A stretch of 64,000 nt of DNA from Porpolomopsis calyptriformis. Lineage: Eukaryota; Basidiomycota; Agaricomycetes; Agaricales; Hygrophoraceae. The DNA lies in contig OX621169.1 in assembly GCA_951640195.1 (NCBI GenBank), positions 1,922,001-1,986,000 of the forward strand, read 5' to 3'. The notes beneath the pieces are model-generated. The model made no database searches. It was given only the letters and a program-made list of their open reading frames with translations, and was not told where the DNA came from. The stretch's first letter is position 1. Each line of letters opens with the position of its first letter. Positions 48,201 through 58,585 of the stretch are shown in pieces. The position numbers were made by a program, and so were the translations under genes.

Positions 48201-48718
48201 GGTGGTGGTGGCGGCGGCGGCGGCGGCAGCGCAGGAGGCGGTAGTGACACACTTCTCAATGAATTCCATTTCGATGGAGAGATGGGACCGGTTGCGGACA
48301 TGTCAACTTTCCCACCGACGATGGCGTCCTGCTTACCCGATGACAATATGGGGATGTCTATGGACAGTCTATTGACGAACGGATTCTGGGATAATGTGCT
48401 TATGCCTGGTCAGTGGTCGTCGTCGCGTATTTATCCGAGCAAGACTACTCAAACTTTTTTTTTTTTTTTTTTTCATTAGGGTATTCTAATTCTATGGAGG
48501 GACTCAGCGGAGGGTTCGTGTTCGGTGTCGGGGGGAGCGGGATCCTCACCCCACGGTTCGGGCAGAGTCCGACACCATCTGGGGCGAATACGCCTTCTCA
48601 GGGACATCATCATCATCATCATCATCACGCGTTGAGCGAATTGACGCAGCAGACGATTAACGCCGCGTTTGATTATCCGTCGTCGAAAGAGGGCATGTTG
48701 ATCAAAAGCGACGTCTAA
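45285..48718 (+). CDS. Zn(II)2Cys6 transcription factor with fungal-specific domain
   Basis: A nuclear zinc-cluster activator with about ten exons. The first exon (from ATG 45285) is Pro/Ser-rich. The DNA-binding domain sits across the first intron: ACTVCRRLKMKCVGAEQ, then CKRCQAGNHQC (spacing C2C6C8C2C6C), followed by a coiled-coil linker KHEILTRSLRKMEQTL. The middle region carries the fungal_trans domain: MTILPLRRLYIERQ, SKFYTARPDLHPRL, VEIVQAYLLLTLWGCGAVER, AIRMATDLNLHRK and RERTWILCYCLDRSFSAQMG. The C-terminal part is low-complexity, with a Ser run, a Gly run (48201-48236), a His run (48606-48630) and a final acidic/Ser segment. A T-run lies in the last intron. The target genes are unknown. 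Confidence 0.85.
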
Positions 48719-50439
48719 TGTTTTCCACTCTTCTTGTTGTGTTCTGTCTTCGTTTGTGGCATTTTTTTTTTCTTTTTTCGTTTAGTACCCCCCGCTTGCT
48801 TACTGCTCGCGTGTTAGCATCTGAGCTTTGCCGCTTTTTCTTTTTTCGTTTCCTCCCCCTTCCCTTTTTTTTCTTCTTTCCTTTTCTTTTGCTTTGTATA
48901 TCCGTCTAGGGTGTATTAACTAGTTCTCGGGCCAGTCTATGACTTGTACGATCTCATGAACTTCTGCTGTCGTTTGTGGTTTTGCCTGCGACAGATCACG
49001 CGTGCATGGTGCATAATGCTATCAAGCTGGAGTCATGGACTGGCCAGAGGGAATCCACACGATCTCTCTACCCCCACATGCGCGTGATTTTTTTTTTTTT
49101 CATGGCGTAGATACTCGTGATTGTTTAGGCCATGCGCACTGAGCTGCGCGTGCCAGGTCGTTTGATCTGGAGCTTGACGTCAGGATTTTCATGCGGTTTC
49201 CGTATTCCTGCAGGTCCCCCCACTCGGCGGTGTGTGTGCAAAAAACCGGTGTCATACTGGATATGACATCACTACGTTTGGATATTTGACATGACATGGA
49301 CATTTGGGAGTCGAATGTCACAACCTAACCCTTTTTCATATTTCTTCCTGCGACTGGTTACCATGTCCGACATGCTTGAGCTGAATTTGTTTGGGTAATC
49401 GGACGTGGACTCCGAGGGGATGATATCAGATGGGTATTCAAAAAAAAAGAGACGAGCGTTGGTCGATGCCGTTCGCATTTCCCAGAGGCTTTGGCAAAAT
49501 ATTGCAACACCCCTCCAGCTTGTTTCAAAGGTGAGCACCCGGCCCCCATTTGCAAAAAGTGCAAGTGGTTGTTGTTGTTGTTGTTGACGCCTTGTAAAGG
49601 TTTCTCTCTTCCCTATTAAGAAAGATTGGGACGAGAGTTTGGGGTGATCGTAAACCTAGATAAGACGGAGCCGCTCCAGCCCTTGGAGAACCACTCTTTC
49701 GATATTCCCCAAGCAGCCCACCAAAAGGTCGCGTGCACATTCTCGCCAGACTCCCTAATGAGTTGCGCCAGATGGAAGCCACTCCAAAACGAGTGGTAAG
49801 CTCCGTTCTTTTCCGTTCTCTCTCTCTCTCTCTCTTCATACCGAATATTCAGACAATGCTCTGATAGACCAATGGTGTGAGAGGGATCATCAAGAAACCC
49901 GCCAGCGATAGATAGCCGAACCTCGCCAGATGGGGGCGGATCTCCCGCGTGTCGGATGACGTGAAAATACCGCATCTCAGCCAGCCAGTTCGCCTCAAAC
50001 ACCTATCTCTCCTCTGCCTCCCCCTCCGACACTGAAACGCGAGATGTCTGCAGCGAGGACGACGTCCAGCTCCTGTTCCGCGACATACACACACACACAC
50101 CCTTCCACAAGTTTTTTCTTCGCCGTTGCCGAGCCGAATCTTCCTTCCATTCGTTCTGGGATAGAAAACGTTCGCGAACTCTTAAGAGTTTATGTTTGCC
50201 GATGTCAACGGAGCATACGCGATAGCAGCCAGCACCCCGGCTACGGCGTCCTTGCGTCCAGATTAATGCTTTCTGCTTTTTTGGGGGGGATTGCGTATTC
50301 CGAGGGGGAGGAAAAACCACCTGGGAGCTCAGATAATCCAAAGGAAGATCTTGCAGATAAATTAGCATGGGTGTATGCACAAGGCCCCTTATGTTCTTGG
50401 TAAGTTCATAGTCGGCTCTGATAGTAGTATCATCTCTAA
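48719..50439. other. Gene-poor region
   Basis: No supportable gene. It starts with a T/C-rich 3' region of the transcription factor and includes GTT trinucleotide (49569-49585), CT (49816-49834) and CA (50088-50100) repeats. Part of 50040-50439 may belong to the 5' end of the kinase-like relic. Confidence 0.45.
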
Positions 50440-51165
50440 TTTGCTGCCTTGCACAGGTTACTATGCGGCAGGAACTGACTTCACACTGGTAGCCATTAGC
50501 CCTCCGCCAGAACCAGGAAGTCGTCCAGTCGTGCACGACATAGCATATGCAGATCTAAGCCTCCGAAGGGATCGCATCAGGAACATCTGCCGCCTGTTTA
50601 ACCTTGCGGGGACTCTTCCCATCGTTAATTACACGTGGCACACCTCAAGAATATATATTCTCTTCTCGAGACCAAGCATGTTCCGCATACCGATTCGCTC
50701 GTGGCCCACTTTGATACGACGGTTGTCCTTGCACCGCGGGGGATTTCTTGGAAGCACTCGAGGTAAGTAACTGATGAATTTCAGGGATAAAATTACTGAC
50801 CTTGGGGCAGGTTCTCCATCAAGACCCCCCGCTTTTTTACAGAGATATTCAGTGGAAAAATATAATAGGAAGCATCCACGATCCACACGCATGGTTTCTT
50901 GTTGACTGGGGGGATGCAGCAGCCCCTCCTGCGAAGGCTCAACCTAGCCTCAGGGGGACAAAACATTCCCCTCGTGTGGTTTCTGATGGGCATGGTGCAG
51001 AAGTGGACGTCTGGGGGTGCTGGCGGGCTGATTATGCAGGCTGATAGTATAGCGCTTCGTCCGTCCGAGTTGGAGGCATTGGGCAAGCGGATGCAGAGTT
51101 CAGAGGCACCTTCTGCGCGAGAGGCGTTGCTCGAGATGAGAGCGTATCAAGCATCTCATTATTGA
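50440..51165 (+). pseudogene. Fungal protein-kinase-like relic
   Basis: Pieces of a fungal kinase-like protein are read in order: LRRDRIRNICRLFNLAGTL, HTDSLVAHFDTTVVLAPRG, then after an intron at about 50764-50811 the catalytic-loop-like VLHQDPPLFYRDIQWKNI (R-D-x-x-W-x-N). Next are the DFG-equivalent WFLVDWGDAAAPP, then SPRVVSDGHGAEVDVWG and a C-terminal helix SELEALGKRMQSSEAP. The first two pieces lie in different frames, and a one-base shift at about 51010-51016 breaks the chain after DVWG, so a full product is not possible as assembled. The 5' end was not found. Intact relatives are common in mushroom genomes and their substrates are unknown. Confidence 0.55.
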
Positions 51166-53060
51166 TCGTGTTGTTTTTACTATGGACCGCATTTCTGTAA
51201 ATGCATGGCCAATCTATTGGGTTGCGTCTCTAATAAACTTTGTTGGGTGATCAGAACGGCACTCTTTCAGGCAACTCACTGGCAAGTTTTTATTTGAATG
51301 ACTTCATCAACGCTCGTTACAATTATATCCATGGCCGAAAGTCAAAAGGTTGATTCCAGTACCTGGCACTGGTGAAATCAAATTCACTGGCACCTATTCC
51401 AAGAATTTGCCTGTCTATTGTGTGGCCCAAGGTTTGGTGTCACATCTGCAGGCTGTGGAGATCAAGGGAGAATAGGGCATGGTTACAGCACAGGTATGCT
51501 GCCCAGATGAGGCTGAGAGGGTGGGCAAGATAGAAGAAATGAAGGTGAAGTGGGAGAAGATCAACCTATCCCACTTTGCCCCCATTTTTTCTATCTTGCC
51601 CACCTCAAGCGGACCTGTCCAGATATTGTTTCTTGTCAAACAAGGGTGCTCTCCATCAGTGCATCACTGAAGACCTCATCCCATGATTATACTTTCAAGC
51701 ACTGGTCCATGATGTTCGGAAGTTCTGAGTACAAATATGGTGATATTTGAACCCAGAATATCCTAGCGAGCATAAAAGGACGGTGTCCCAAAAATCACGA
51801 CTTGAGCCTGCTTCGGGTGGAATTCAATAGGGAGAAAGGAATGTAAATTAGGGGGCGTGGCCTAACATGGCAACATAGGAGAAGAACAGCATACGAGCTA
51901 GCAAATTGTTTCTTCGTCGAATGTGAGTACCAATTAAATGGCACAGGTGTGCAGAGGATTATGAGGTGTACTATATTGAGAAAGATTTTGGTGGATATCA
52001 AGCCAAGAAGGGGGATTGATATGTACTCACCTTGGGAGTCAAATGGAAGAGGTACCGTTGGACCTCTGTCGCGTTTTTCATCGAACACATCAGCACGTTC
52101 TTATAAATTTCTGACATGGTCATCCAAAAAAACCAAATCAGCTTCAGAGATATCCTGTGAGAAGAATAGCGTGCGACTAAACGGGCCTAACTTTGATCAT
52201 TATTATTGTCATCGTGGAGAAGGAGTACAACTTCTCTTCATTCTTTGTGGAGACTTGGGTGACTTTTGGGGGTGATCCGCTGGTCCTCCTACGTGTGTTA
52301 GGAATCCACGGTAACTCGGATCGCAGAGAAGCTGTCGGATAAACTTGAGGGCAGGGGGGTATGCGGTTCAGGGACGTCACTGCCCACACAAACACCTCGA
52401 TCCCGGGCGTATACCTGACTTTTGTGTTAGGAACGGGAGTCGGGTTGCCTTGAGCATCTTATTTGCGAGTCGTTATATTGGTGGCCTGCCGCAGGCACGG
52501 ATTTGAGAATAGACACCGTGTATGTATCTGATCTTGATAAGGTTATTATCGTCGTGTCATCTGGACAAAACTTGTGGCTTGGTTATACAATACTGCCTCG
52601 ACAGGTCCGTAGCGTTTGTATCCACGTTCATTTCATTTCCTCTTTGAAATGGAAATTTCCTTCGAGTCTTCAGGTTAATCCTCTCAACTTGGCCCCACTT
52701 GAACAATTAGGATCTTCTGAAAGGCCATGGGCTTCTTGGAGGATATCATGTTTTTTTTTTGTTTTCTTCCTCCATGGTGTAAGACCGGCCTCGCGAAAAA
52801 CACGTTGTGATGCTAAAAATCTCAGGCTAGTCATGGACACCCATAATCTGCAAACCTCAAACCCTGAATGAAATCTCCCGCCAGGCAGTGGGATATTAAT
52901 CTCCCCCGCAGCACCTCCGTCCTTGCGTAATCCCGGAGATTGGCAGCACTCTTTACGACAGGTATAAAGGTCCTTTTTTGTGCAACTCTTCAATTGGCTT
53001 GGTGCTAAACCCAGCCACTCGGATTTGTTTTTTGGACTCGAGGGTGGTCGGTTGCCAGCC
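51166..53060. other. Gene-poor region with one hairpin
   Basis: Nearly 1.9 kb without a supportable gene. A minus-strand frame at 51795-52088 is hydrophobic but has no family match. The clear feature is the inverted repeat at 51521-51603. Confidence 0.45.
51521..51603. repeat. Inverted repeat, 35-nt arms
   Basis: The left arm 51521-51555 (starting GTGGGCAAGATAGAAGAAAT) pairs with the right arm 51569-51603 (ending TTTCTATCTTGCCCAC) with about five mismatches and a 13-nt loop. It is the size and shape of a MITE remnant or a transcribed hairpin. No flanking target duplication is obvious. Confidence 0.8.
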
Positions 53061-54449
53061 ATGACGGAGTATTCTTCTTCTCCTGAGGCCGTTCGCGACT
53101 TTATGAACTCGCGTGAGCGGACGGCGGTATGGGTGCGCACTCACACTCCCACACGGGATGAGTTTTACTCCCCCTCTCTCCCTCCTTCCGTCCTACCGCC
53201 CACCCCAACTTCCCCTCCATCTGAGGTGGAGAGCTCGCACTCGGTACCCCCGAGAATGTTTTTAAAGTACGGCGATGGTCGGCCCGACGTTCCCATCCCG
53301 AATTCACGCCGCTATGACGGCGGCAGTCACTCGACACGCTCGAGCGGAAAACGACATGATTGGGATTCGGCACAACACCAACAACACCATCATCATCACC
53401 ACAACTATTCTCGTCCTCATCCTCCTATCCCTCCTCCCCCTCCTCATGGTCATGAGAGGTCTCGTTCGTACAGTATAGGCAACACAACGGAGCCTGATCG
53501 ACTCGGCAGAAGTGGGTCTCGCCGGGTCGATAGGCCACACGAGGTGCGCCCCTTGACTCCGCTTTCCCCAGAAGAAATTCGCATCTGGCCGTCCGACTCA
53601 GACGATATTCCAACCCCCCTCATTCCCCGCTCGAAATCGCTCCCCCGAAATACATATTTTCATGACGATGACCCGCCCCCGCTCCCGACCTCTTCGGCTT
53701 ACACACGGCCTTTACAGGCCATGTTCCCACCCCCGCCCCGACATACGCCCCGGCCCATTTCCCCCCCACGAAACCACCATACACCCACCCCGCGCGCTAT
53801 CGCCCACCCTCAACCTCGCCCCGCGGCATGGCATTCGGTGCCCAATCCGCCGCTGCCAAAACCGTCCTCGCGCGCGCCGCCGGCGATCGTCTACGCCCCG
53901 TCTCACCACTCGAGGACGAACTTCTCTCCGCCACCCATCGTGCCGGCGTATGCCCATGCCCACCAAACCGTCGGCGGCATGAAATATAGTCATTCTGCTC
54001 CCGTTCGGTATGAGCACGGCTCTCACGACCGCCGCAGGGTGATGACCCCTCTGAGTTCTGTCGAGAGTCGTTCTTCCAGCAGTCATAGCAGGCCTTCTTC
54101 GCGGAATAGTGGGCGCGACAGCGACGACTCGGGTAGTACGTATTATGTCCTACCGACTCCTGGACAGAAGGTTCACATTATTGTGAGTTGTTGTCTCGAA
54201 CTGTAGTTTTTTTTTTTTTTTTCCATCAAGCTGACTCTTTATTATAAGGCGCCTGAGGGTTCGATATATACTGCGACCTCAACGACCAGGTCACCGTCAT
54301 CGCCTAGCTCCAAGAAACCGTTTTTCCACAGACTGTTCGAGAAGCTTTCGATCGCCGACTCATCGAGACCACCTTCTACGAGCGGCAGGCGGCTGCAAAG
54401 AAGGCACTCCACCGACGCCCGAAAACCCCAAGAGCAACGGGCGCAGTAA
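53061..54449 (+). CDS. Proline/serine-rich low-complexity protein
   Basis: Two exons (53061-54182 and 54249-54449), with the first intron ending after a T-run, give about 440 residues. The start MTEYSSSPEAVRDFMNSRER is followed by long disordered Pro, Ser, Arg and His stretches, including a His run near 53385-53405. Near the C-terminus is YYVLPTPGQKVHII, split by the intron, then SIYTATSTTRSPSSPSSSKK and KPFFHRLFEKL. That end resembles a hypothetical basidiomycete family known to me only by sequence. The frame is open without a known domain; a scaffold or regulatory role is possible but unsupported. The frame also extends upstream to 52980, but without an ATG. Confidence 0.6.
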
Positions 54450-55090
54450 CCACCAAAAAAAAGAAAGAAAGAAAGGATAATGTATACGTAGTCACAAGGT
54501 TGTCTGTTTTTTTTTGCTATCTCTGCTTGATTATTCCATGCTAAATACCCCCGCATTGGCTCGATCGCGTGATCTCTTTCCTTCCCTCTGGTTATGGCAA
54601 TCGTTATGCAAACTAAATGGGTCCTTGATTAATTTCATGAAAAGCATGGCAACTTTCTTCGTCAGGCCTCCCCTTAATGATTCTGTGACAGTTGAAGGGT
54701 TATGAGAAAATGTGCGGAACTTAACTCTTGGGTGTACAATGCTTCCGACAGGGTCGTCAGTCCCGGGCGCTGGTCATTTCCATGTGGACAGAAGCGCAGC
54801 CAGTTGAAAGTCGATAGAACGGCGGTGGTAAAGATGGCTGCGGAGATTACCCAACTTGCCATCATGAAGGAAAGTTTTAAGCACAGGGAAGTACTTGATC
54901 GGACTCCCAGGACCCAGGCCTCAAGGTGATCCATCGATCCAAGTGACTTGTACAATCAATGTGAAGAGTGAAAATGCGAGGATGGTATTGAATTGTATTT
55001 ATTAGGAAATGTTCAGATTTTTTTTGTTGATCAACGCAAACTTACCTAGCATTCTTCTTAGCATAGGCTCGGCCTGTGGTGAATGGAGCC
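54450..55090. other. Intergenic
   Basis: No supportable gene. Small frames on both strands overlap each other and have no domain content. Confidence 0.45.
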
Positions 55091-55501
55091 TCACTGCTGA
55101 GCACGGAAGCTCCTCAGAAACACATTAGAAAATTGAAGTAGTGGATGATCCACTACTTCAAGGTTCTGATGTGTTTGCGTCGAAGGGAGGGCAGTATCGC
55201 CTTTATAACTCGTAATGTGAGGGTGGCCGAGAAGTGAGGTTGATAAGTGCAGCAGTGATGGACTTGGAAGTGGACTATTTGAGGGGGGGCAAAGGGCAAA
55301 ACCACTCACTTGGGAAAGGTAGAGCGAGTAGGCAGAAAGGTGGTCAATCTTTTCCTTGATCACTTCCCTCAAATTGCTGATTTTCTTTTCCTCATCAATC
55401 TTGACAGTAAAGCCATTCTCCAGGGAATCACAAGCAGTTGAGTTGGAGCGTGATGATGTTCGAGATAAAGACAGTCGAATGAGCGGCGAAATGTCACACA
55501 C
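55091..55501 (-). pseudogene. Crinkler-type N-terminal (ubiquitin-like header) fragment
   Basis: An open frame of 136 residues with a central segment, ENGFTVKIDEEKKISNLREV then IKEKIDHLSAYSLYLSQVS, that resembles the ubiquitin-like header at the start of fungal Crinkler (CRN) proteins (LxCLV...F.VKI....V..LK..IK...L.L..V). The header's usual start is altered (TACDSLENGF), and no effector domain follows: the remainder is Ser/Pro-rich and unassigned. It is most likely a header fragment left from a larger gene. The assignment rests on pattern memory only. Confidence 0.4.
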
Positions 55502-55795
55502 AATGAGTTATGGTCACGATTGTCACACAAATTCACCAGCCGTCCTGCTACCAGCCGTCCTGCTACCAGCCAGAATCCAGAGTTTTACACGAAATGTTTA
55601 GCACTATTCAAGGGTTGAAATTCCCTTGCAGCCTCTTACAAAAAAGGGCGACTTCAAGGGTGGGTTTTGTGTGACCATACCAGTAGGAGAGGTCACGTGG
55701 ATACCCGAAGCTTCTGCGTGCGGTGCAACTCGACTGAGAGGCATATCCTAACCGTTTCGCACCTTACTAGATATACCCCCTTCCACTGGGCGGCC
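55502..55795. other. Upstream of PWWP-type gene
   Basis: No gene is seen. A direct repeat of CCAGCCGTCCTGCTA (about 55538-55566) is present. Confidence 0.5.
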
Positions 55796-58414
55796 ATGTC
55801 GACAAACAGCACCCCTTTGAAATCGAAGGTAATCCCGATGCGCACTGCCGCCAAGAAAGCCTCCGCGAACTTCGAGGAGCAACTCTTGAGCTCTTCAGAT
55901 GAGCACCCCTCATCACCGTTTGCGGAACCCTCCATGGCAAAACAGAGGGTGGTGAGGACTTATGCTAGTAAGGGTAGACTCAGAGGCTCCTTAAAAGGTC
56001 GCGACGTCGCTCGAGCCACACCATCAAACATCTCTGCAGCGAAACCTTCGAAACGAAGACGACCATTACATCGCGATTCAGGTGACTCTGACGGTGCAGT
56101 TTCCGATCCCCTCACACCGCACTCGTCCCCGATCGTGAGTTCCCTTCGGCGGACGGCCTCCGTGCGGAAAAGTCTGGGCACTCCTCTGTCAACGCGAACT
56201 GGTGCAACTCCTGCTGCTACTCCATCTGCCGTCGATTTAAACAAGGCAGTGGACAAATGGGATCTCGCTGGTCTTGAAAGTTTCGTGTGGGTGTTCATAA
56301 ACCAACGTGGGGAACTCGCCGACAAAGCACAGGAAGGTTCTGATGATCAAGGAGATCGGATGTGGTGGCCAGGAAAAGTAAGATCCTATCAGACGCAGGC
56401 TTTTGATCCTGCAATAATCATCATCCTTCGGTAGATTTCTAGCTCCAGTGTCCACTGCCATCCTTTGCGCGTCTCCCTGATTGGAGAGATCTTCAAAGAG
56501 TTTTCAGAGGCTGTAGAGATTGCGTCACCCTCGGAACACAATATACTGTCGATGCTCACACCCCATGGCAATTTCCGTTTCGATCAAACCTCTTTCCGAC
56601 CTGCTAGAACACTCAAACAAGTGACTGAATCCCCGAGGAAGAGGAGGAAGACAAACAATGGAAAAATGGATATTGAATCGAAATGGCAGGCCGCCGTCGC
56701 CCAGATGATCGAAGAGCACGAAATAGACAATGACGGGCTTCCATCCGTAGGGTTAGCGTATAGTGACAGTTTATACGGTTCTGCAAGAAAGGCTAGTGGT
56801 TGGATGTCATCCCAGGATAACAAGGTCAGTAAAGAGAAAGAAAGGCGGACCTCCTCCCCCACATACGATATCTTCAATCGCTGGACTCCTCCTCCTCAAG
56901 ATCCAATGCTGATGATTCCCGGAGAGCTGGTCTTGGCACGGGAGCCGAAAGGCACAGTTTATTGGCCGGCGAAGCTGGAGGCGTACGTTCAGCCTAAAAA
57001 ATCCACCCAGAAGCCCAAGTACAAGGTTCGTTATCTTGACGAATCGCTGGCTGACATACCCCGGGATTTCTTTTTCACATCTGGCGAGGAGGAATTTGGG
57101 GCCTGCAAGGTGTGTACATCTCTAATGACTTATTGCCAACCAGAGTGAATAACTTAATCACGAAGCTCGGATCGTGGGAGAGCTCATACAAAGCTGTCGT
57201 GAATGACGAAGACGGCGAGAACGATAACTCGATCGACGACGCCGAACGTGGACCAAGTCCGATACCTAAAATGCCACCACCCACCCCATTTGGCGATCTC
57301 ACAATGGCAGAGCAGTTTGCTTATGCGAAACCCGTGCTCACTGCTATACTCAACGACAAATACCCACCGGCAATGCAGCGACATAATAAGTTTATCAAGG
57401 GCGGCGCGGCCAGGAAGAGTGTTACGGATAGTGCCGGTGCACGGGGTGTCATTGTACCCGAAGATGTCGACAAACTGCAAGGACTTTTGTTTCGGTGGGC
57501 CCTACGTGACGAGCAGCGGGCGAAGAGGCTCGACGAAGAGGATGCTTTTCCAAGTGAAACCGTGGCAGTCCCTGAACCCTCAACAGACCACCACGAGGAA
57601 ATAAAAATCGTATGTATCGCCATTCAATTTCTCGAGGGACAACTGTCCGATCCATGACACAGGACACCACAACAGTGGGAACTCCAGAAGAATCCACGGT
57701 TCCGTCCCTCTCGTCCAATGCAGAGGTGACTTGGGTGCTTTTAATTATTCATTGCCGTTGCTGATGCGGTCCTCGTTTTAGGCTGCCCCATCATCCCCAT
57801 CTCTCGCCACTGAATCCTTGCTGACCGATGTAGGCCACCCGACTTGCTTTCGGATCTATCTCATTTTCTTTCCAGGTTGAAATGCCATCATTACCGAAGA
57901 CTCCGGAAGGCTCCGGAAAGGTTTGAGATATTCTCAGCGTCGTGTTACGTCTGAATCTGTATTTGTCATGCCAGACTCCCGATATGACTGCAAGCGAAAC
58001 TACCCCATTCAGACAAGCAACTACTGAATCCCACCGGCCGCCACCCCGCCAGCGAGGCTGCGAAGCGTACGAAGCTCTCTCGGGTGTTGAAAAACTTGAG
58101 GTATATGTGTGCCCATATCGCCTTCGCGGATCTTCCACCTCACGAAATGCTCCGTTGTCTAGTATTGCTTGAACGTCCTTCTCCCCGAGGCTATCTTGCA
58201 GCTATTGGTATGGCGGTCAGGAGATCGTCACTCTCTAGATATTCTCTCACAGGAGGAGGAAGATCGGCTGCACGAATTGGGCCGACTGAAGTCGCAGGAG
58301 ACAGATTGGGTTCGCGATGTCATGAGGCTGCGGGAGCGGTCACAGAAACGGTTGCCCCCCGCCCCTGTAGTTTCAAAATCTCGTACCAGTAGGAAATCTT
58401 TTGGTCGGGGATAA
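55796..58414 (+). CDS. Chromatin-reader-like protein with two PWWP-type modules
   Basis: A multi-exon gene starting at ATG 55796 (MSTNSTPLKSK). The N-terminal 150 residues are basic and disordered (KPSKRRRPLHRDS). A first PWWP-like module follows: ESFVWVFINQRG, then RMWWPGK at the end of exon 1 (56377), then HPLRVSLIGEIF after the intron at 56378-56434. A second module reads IPGELVLAREPKG, VYWPAKLEAYVQ, then KYKVRYLDESLADIPRDFFF at about 56915-57075. A helical region (LGSWESSYKAVVND, LQGLLFRWALRDEQRAKRLDEE) and several small exons (57661-58150) lead to the C-terminus ETDWVRDVMRLRERSQKR. PWWP modules bind methylated histone tails and DNA, so nuclear chromatin binding is likely. Splicing of the 57100-58150 part is uncertain. 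Confidence 0.7.
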
Positions 58415-58585
58415 ATCTTGCTGGATCACTCTCACATCTTCATATGGCATATTCTTTGTGGATTGTTGAGGGGAAAAAAGGTACACAATTATACACACTA
58501 TGACACGATATCTTGATTGAGAAAATGTAAGAATAACAAAGAAAGCGGGAAGAAAAAGTATAAATAAGTCATCAATAAGTGACAG
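58415..58585. other. Convergent 3' spacer
   Basis: 171 bp between the converging PWWP-type and CENP-C genes, with AATAAG/TATAAATAA-like A/T-rich text that may serve polyadenylation. Confidence 0.45.

Noticed and set aside
49816..50110. Coding potential over the CT and CA repeats
   Set aside because: Open frames here come from dinucleotide repeats and have no protein-like character.
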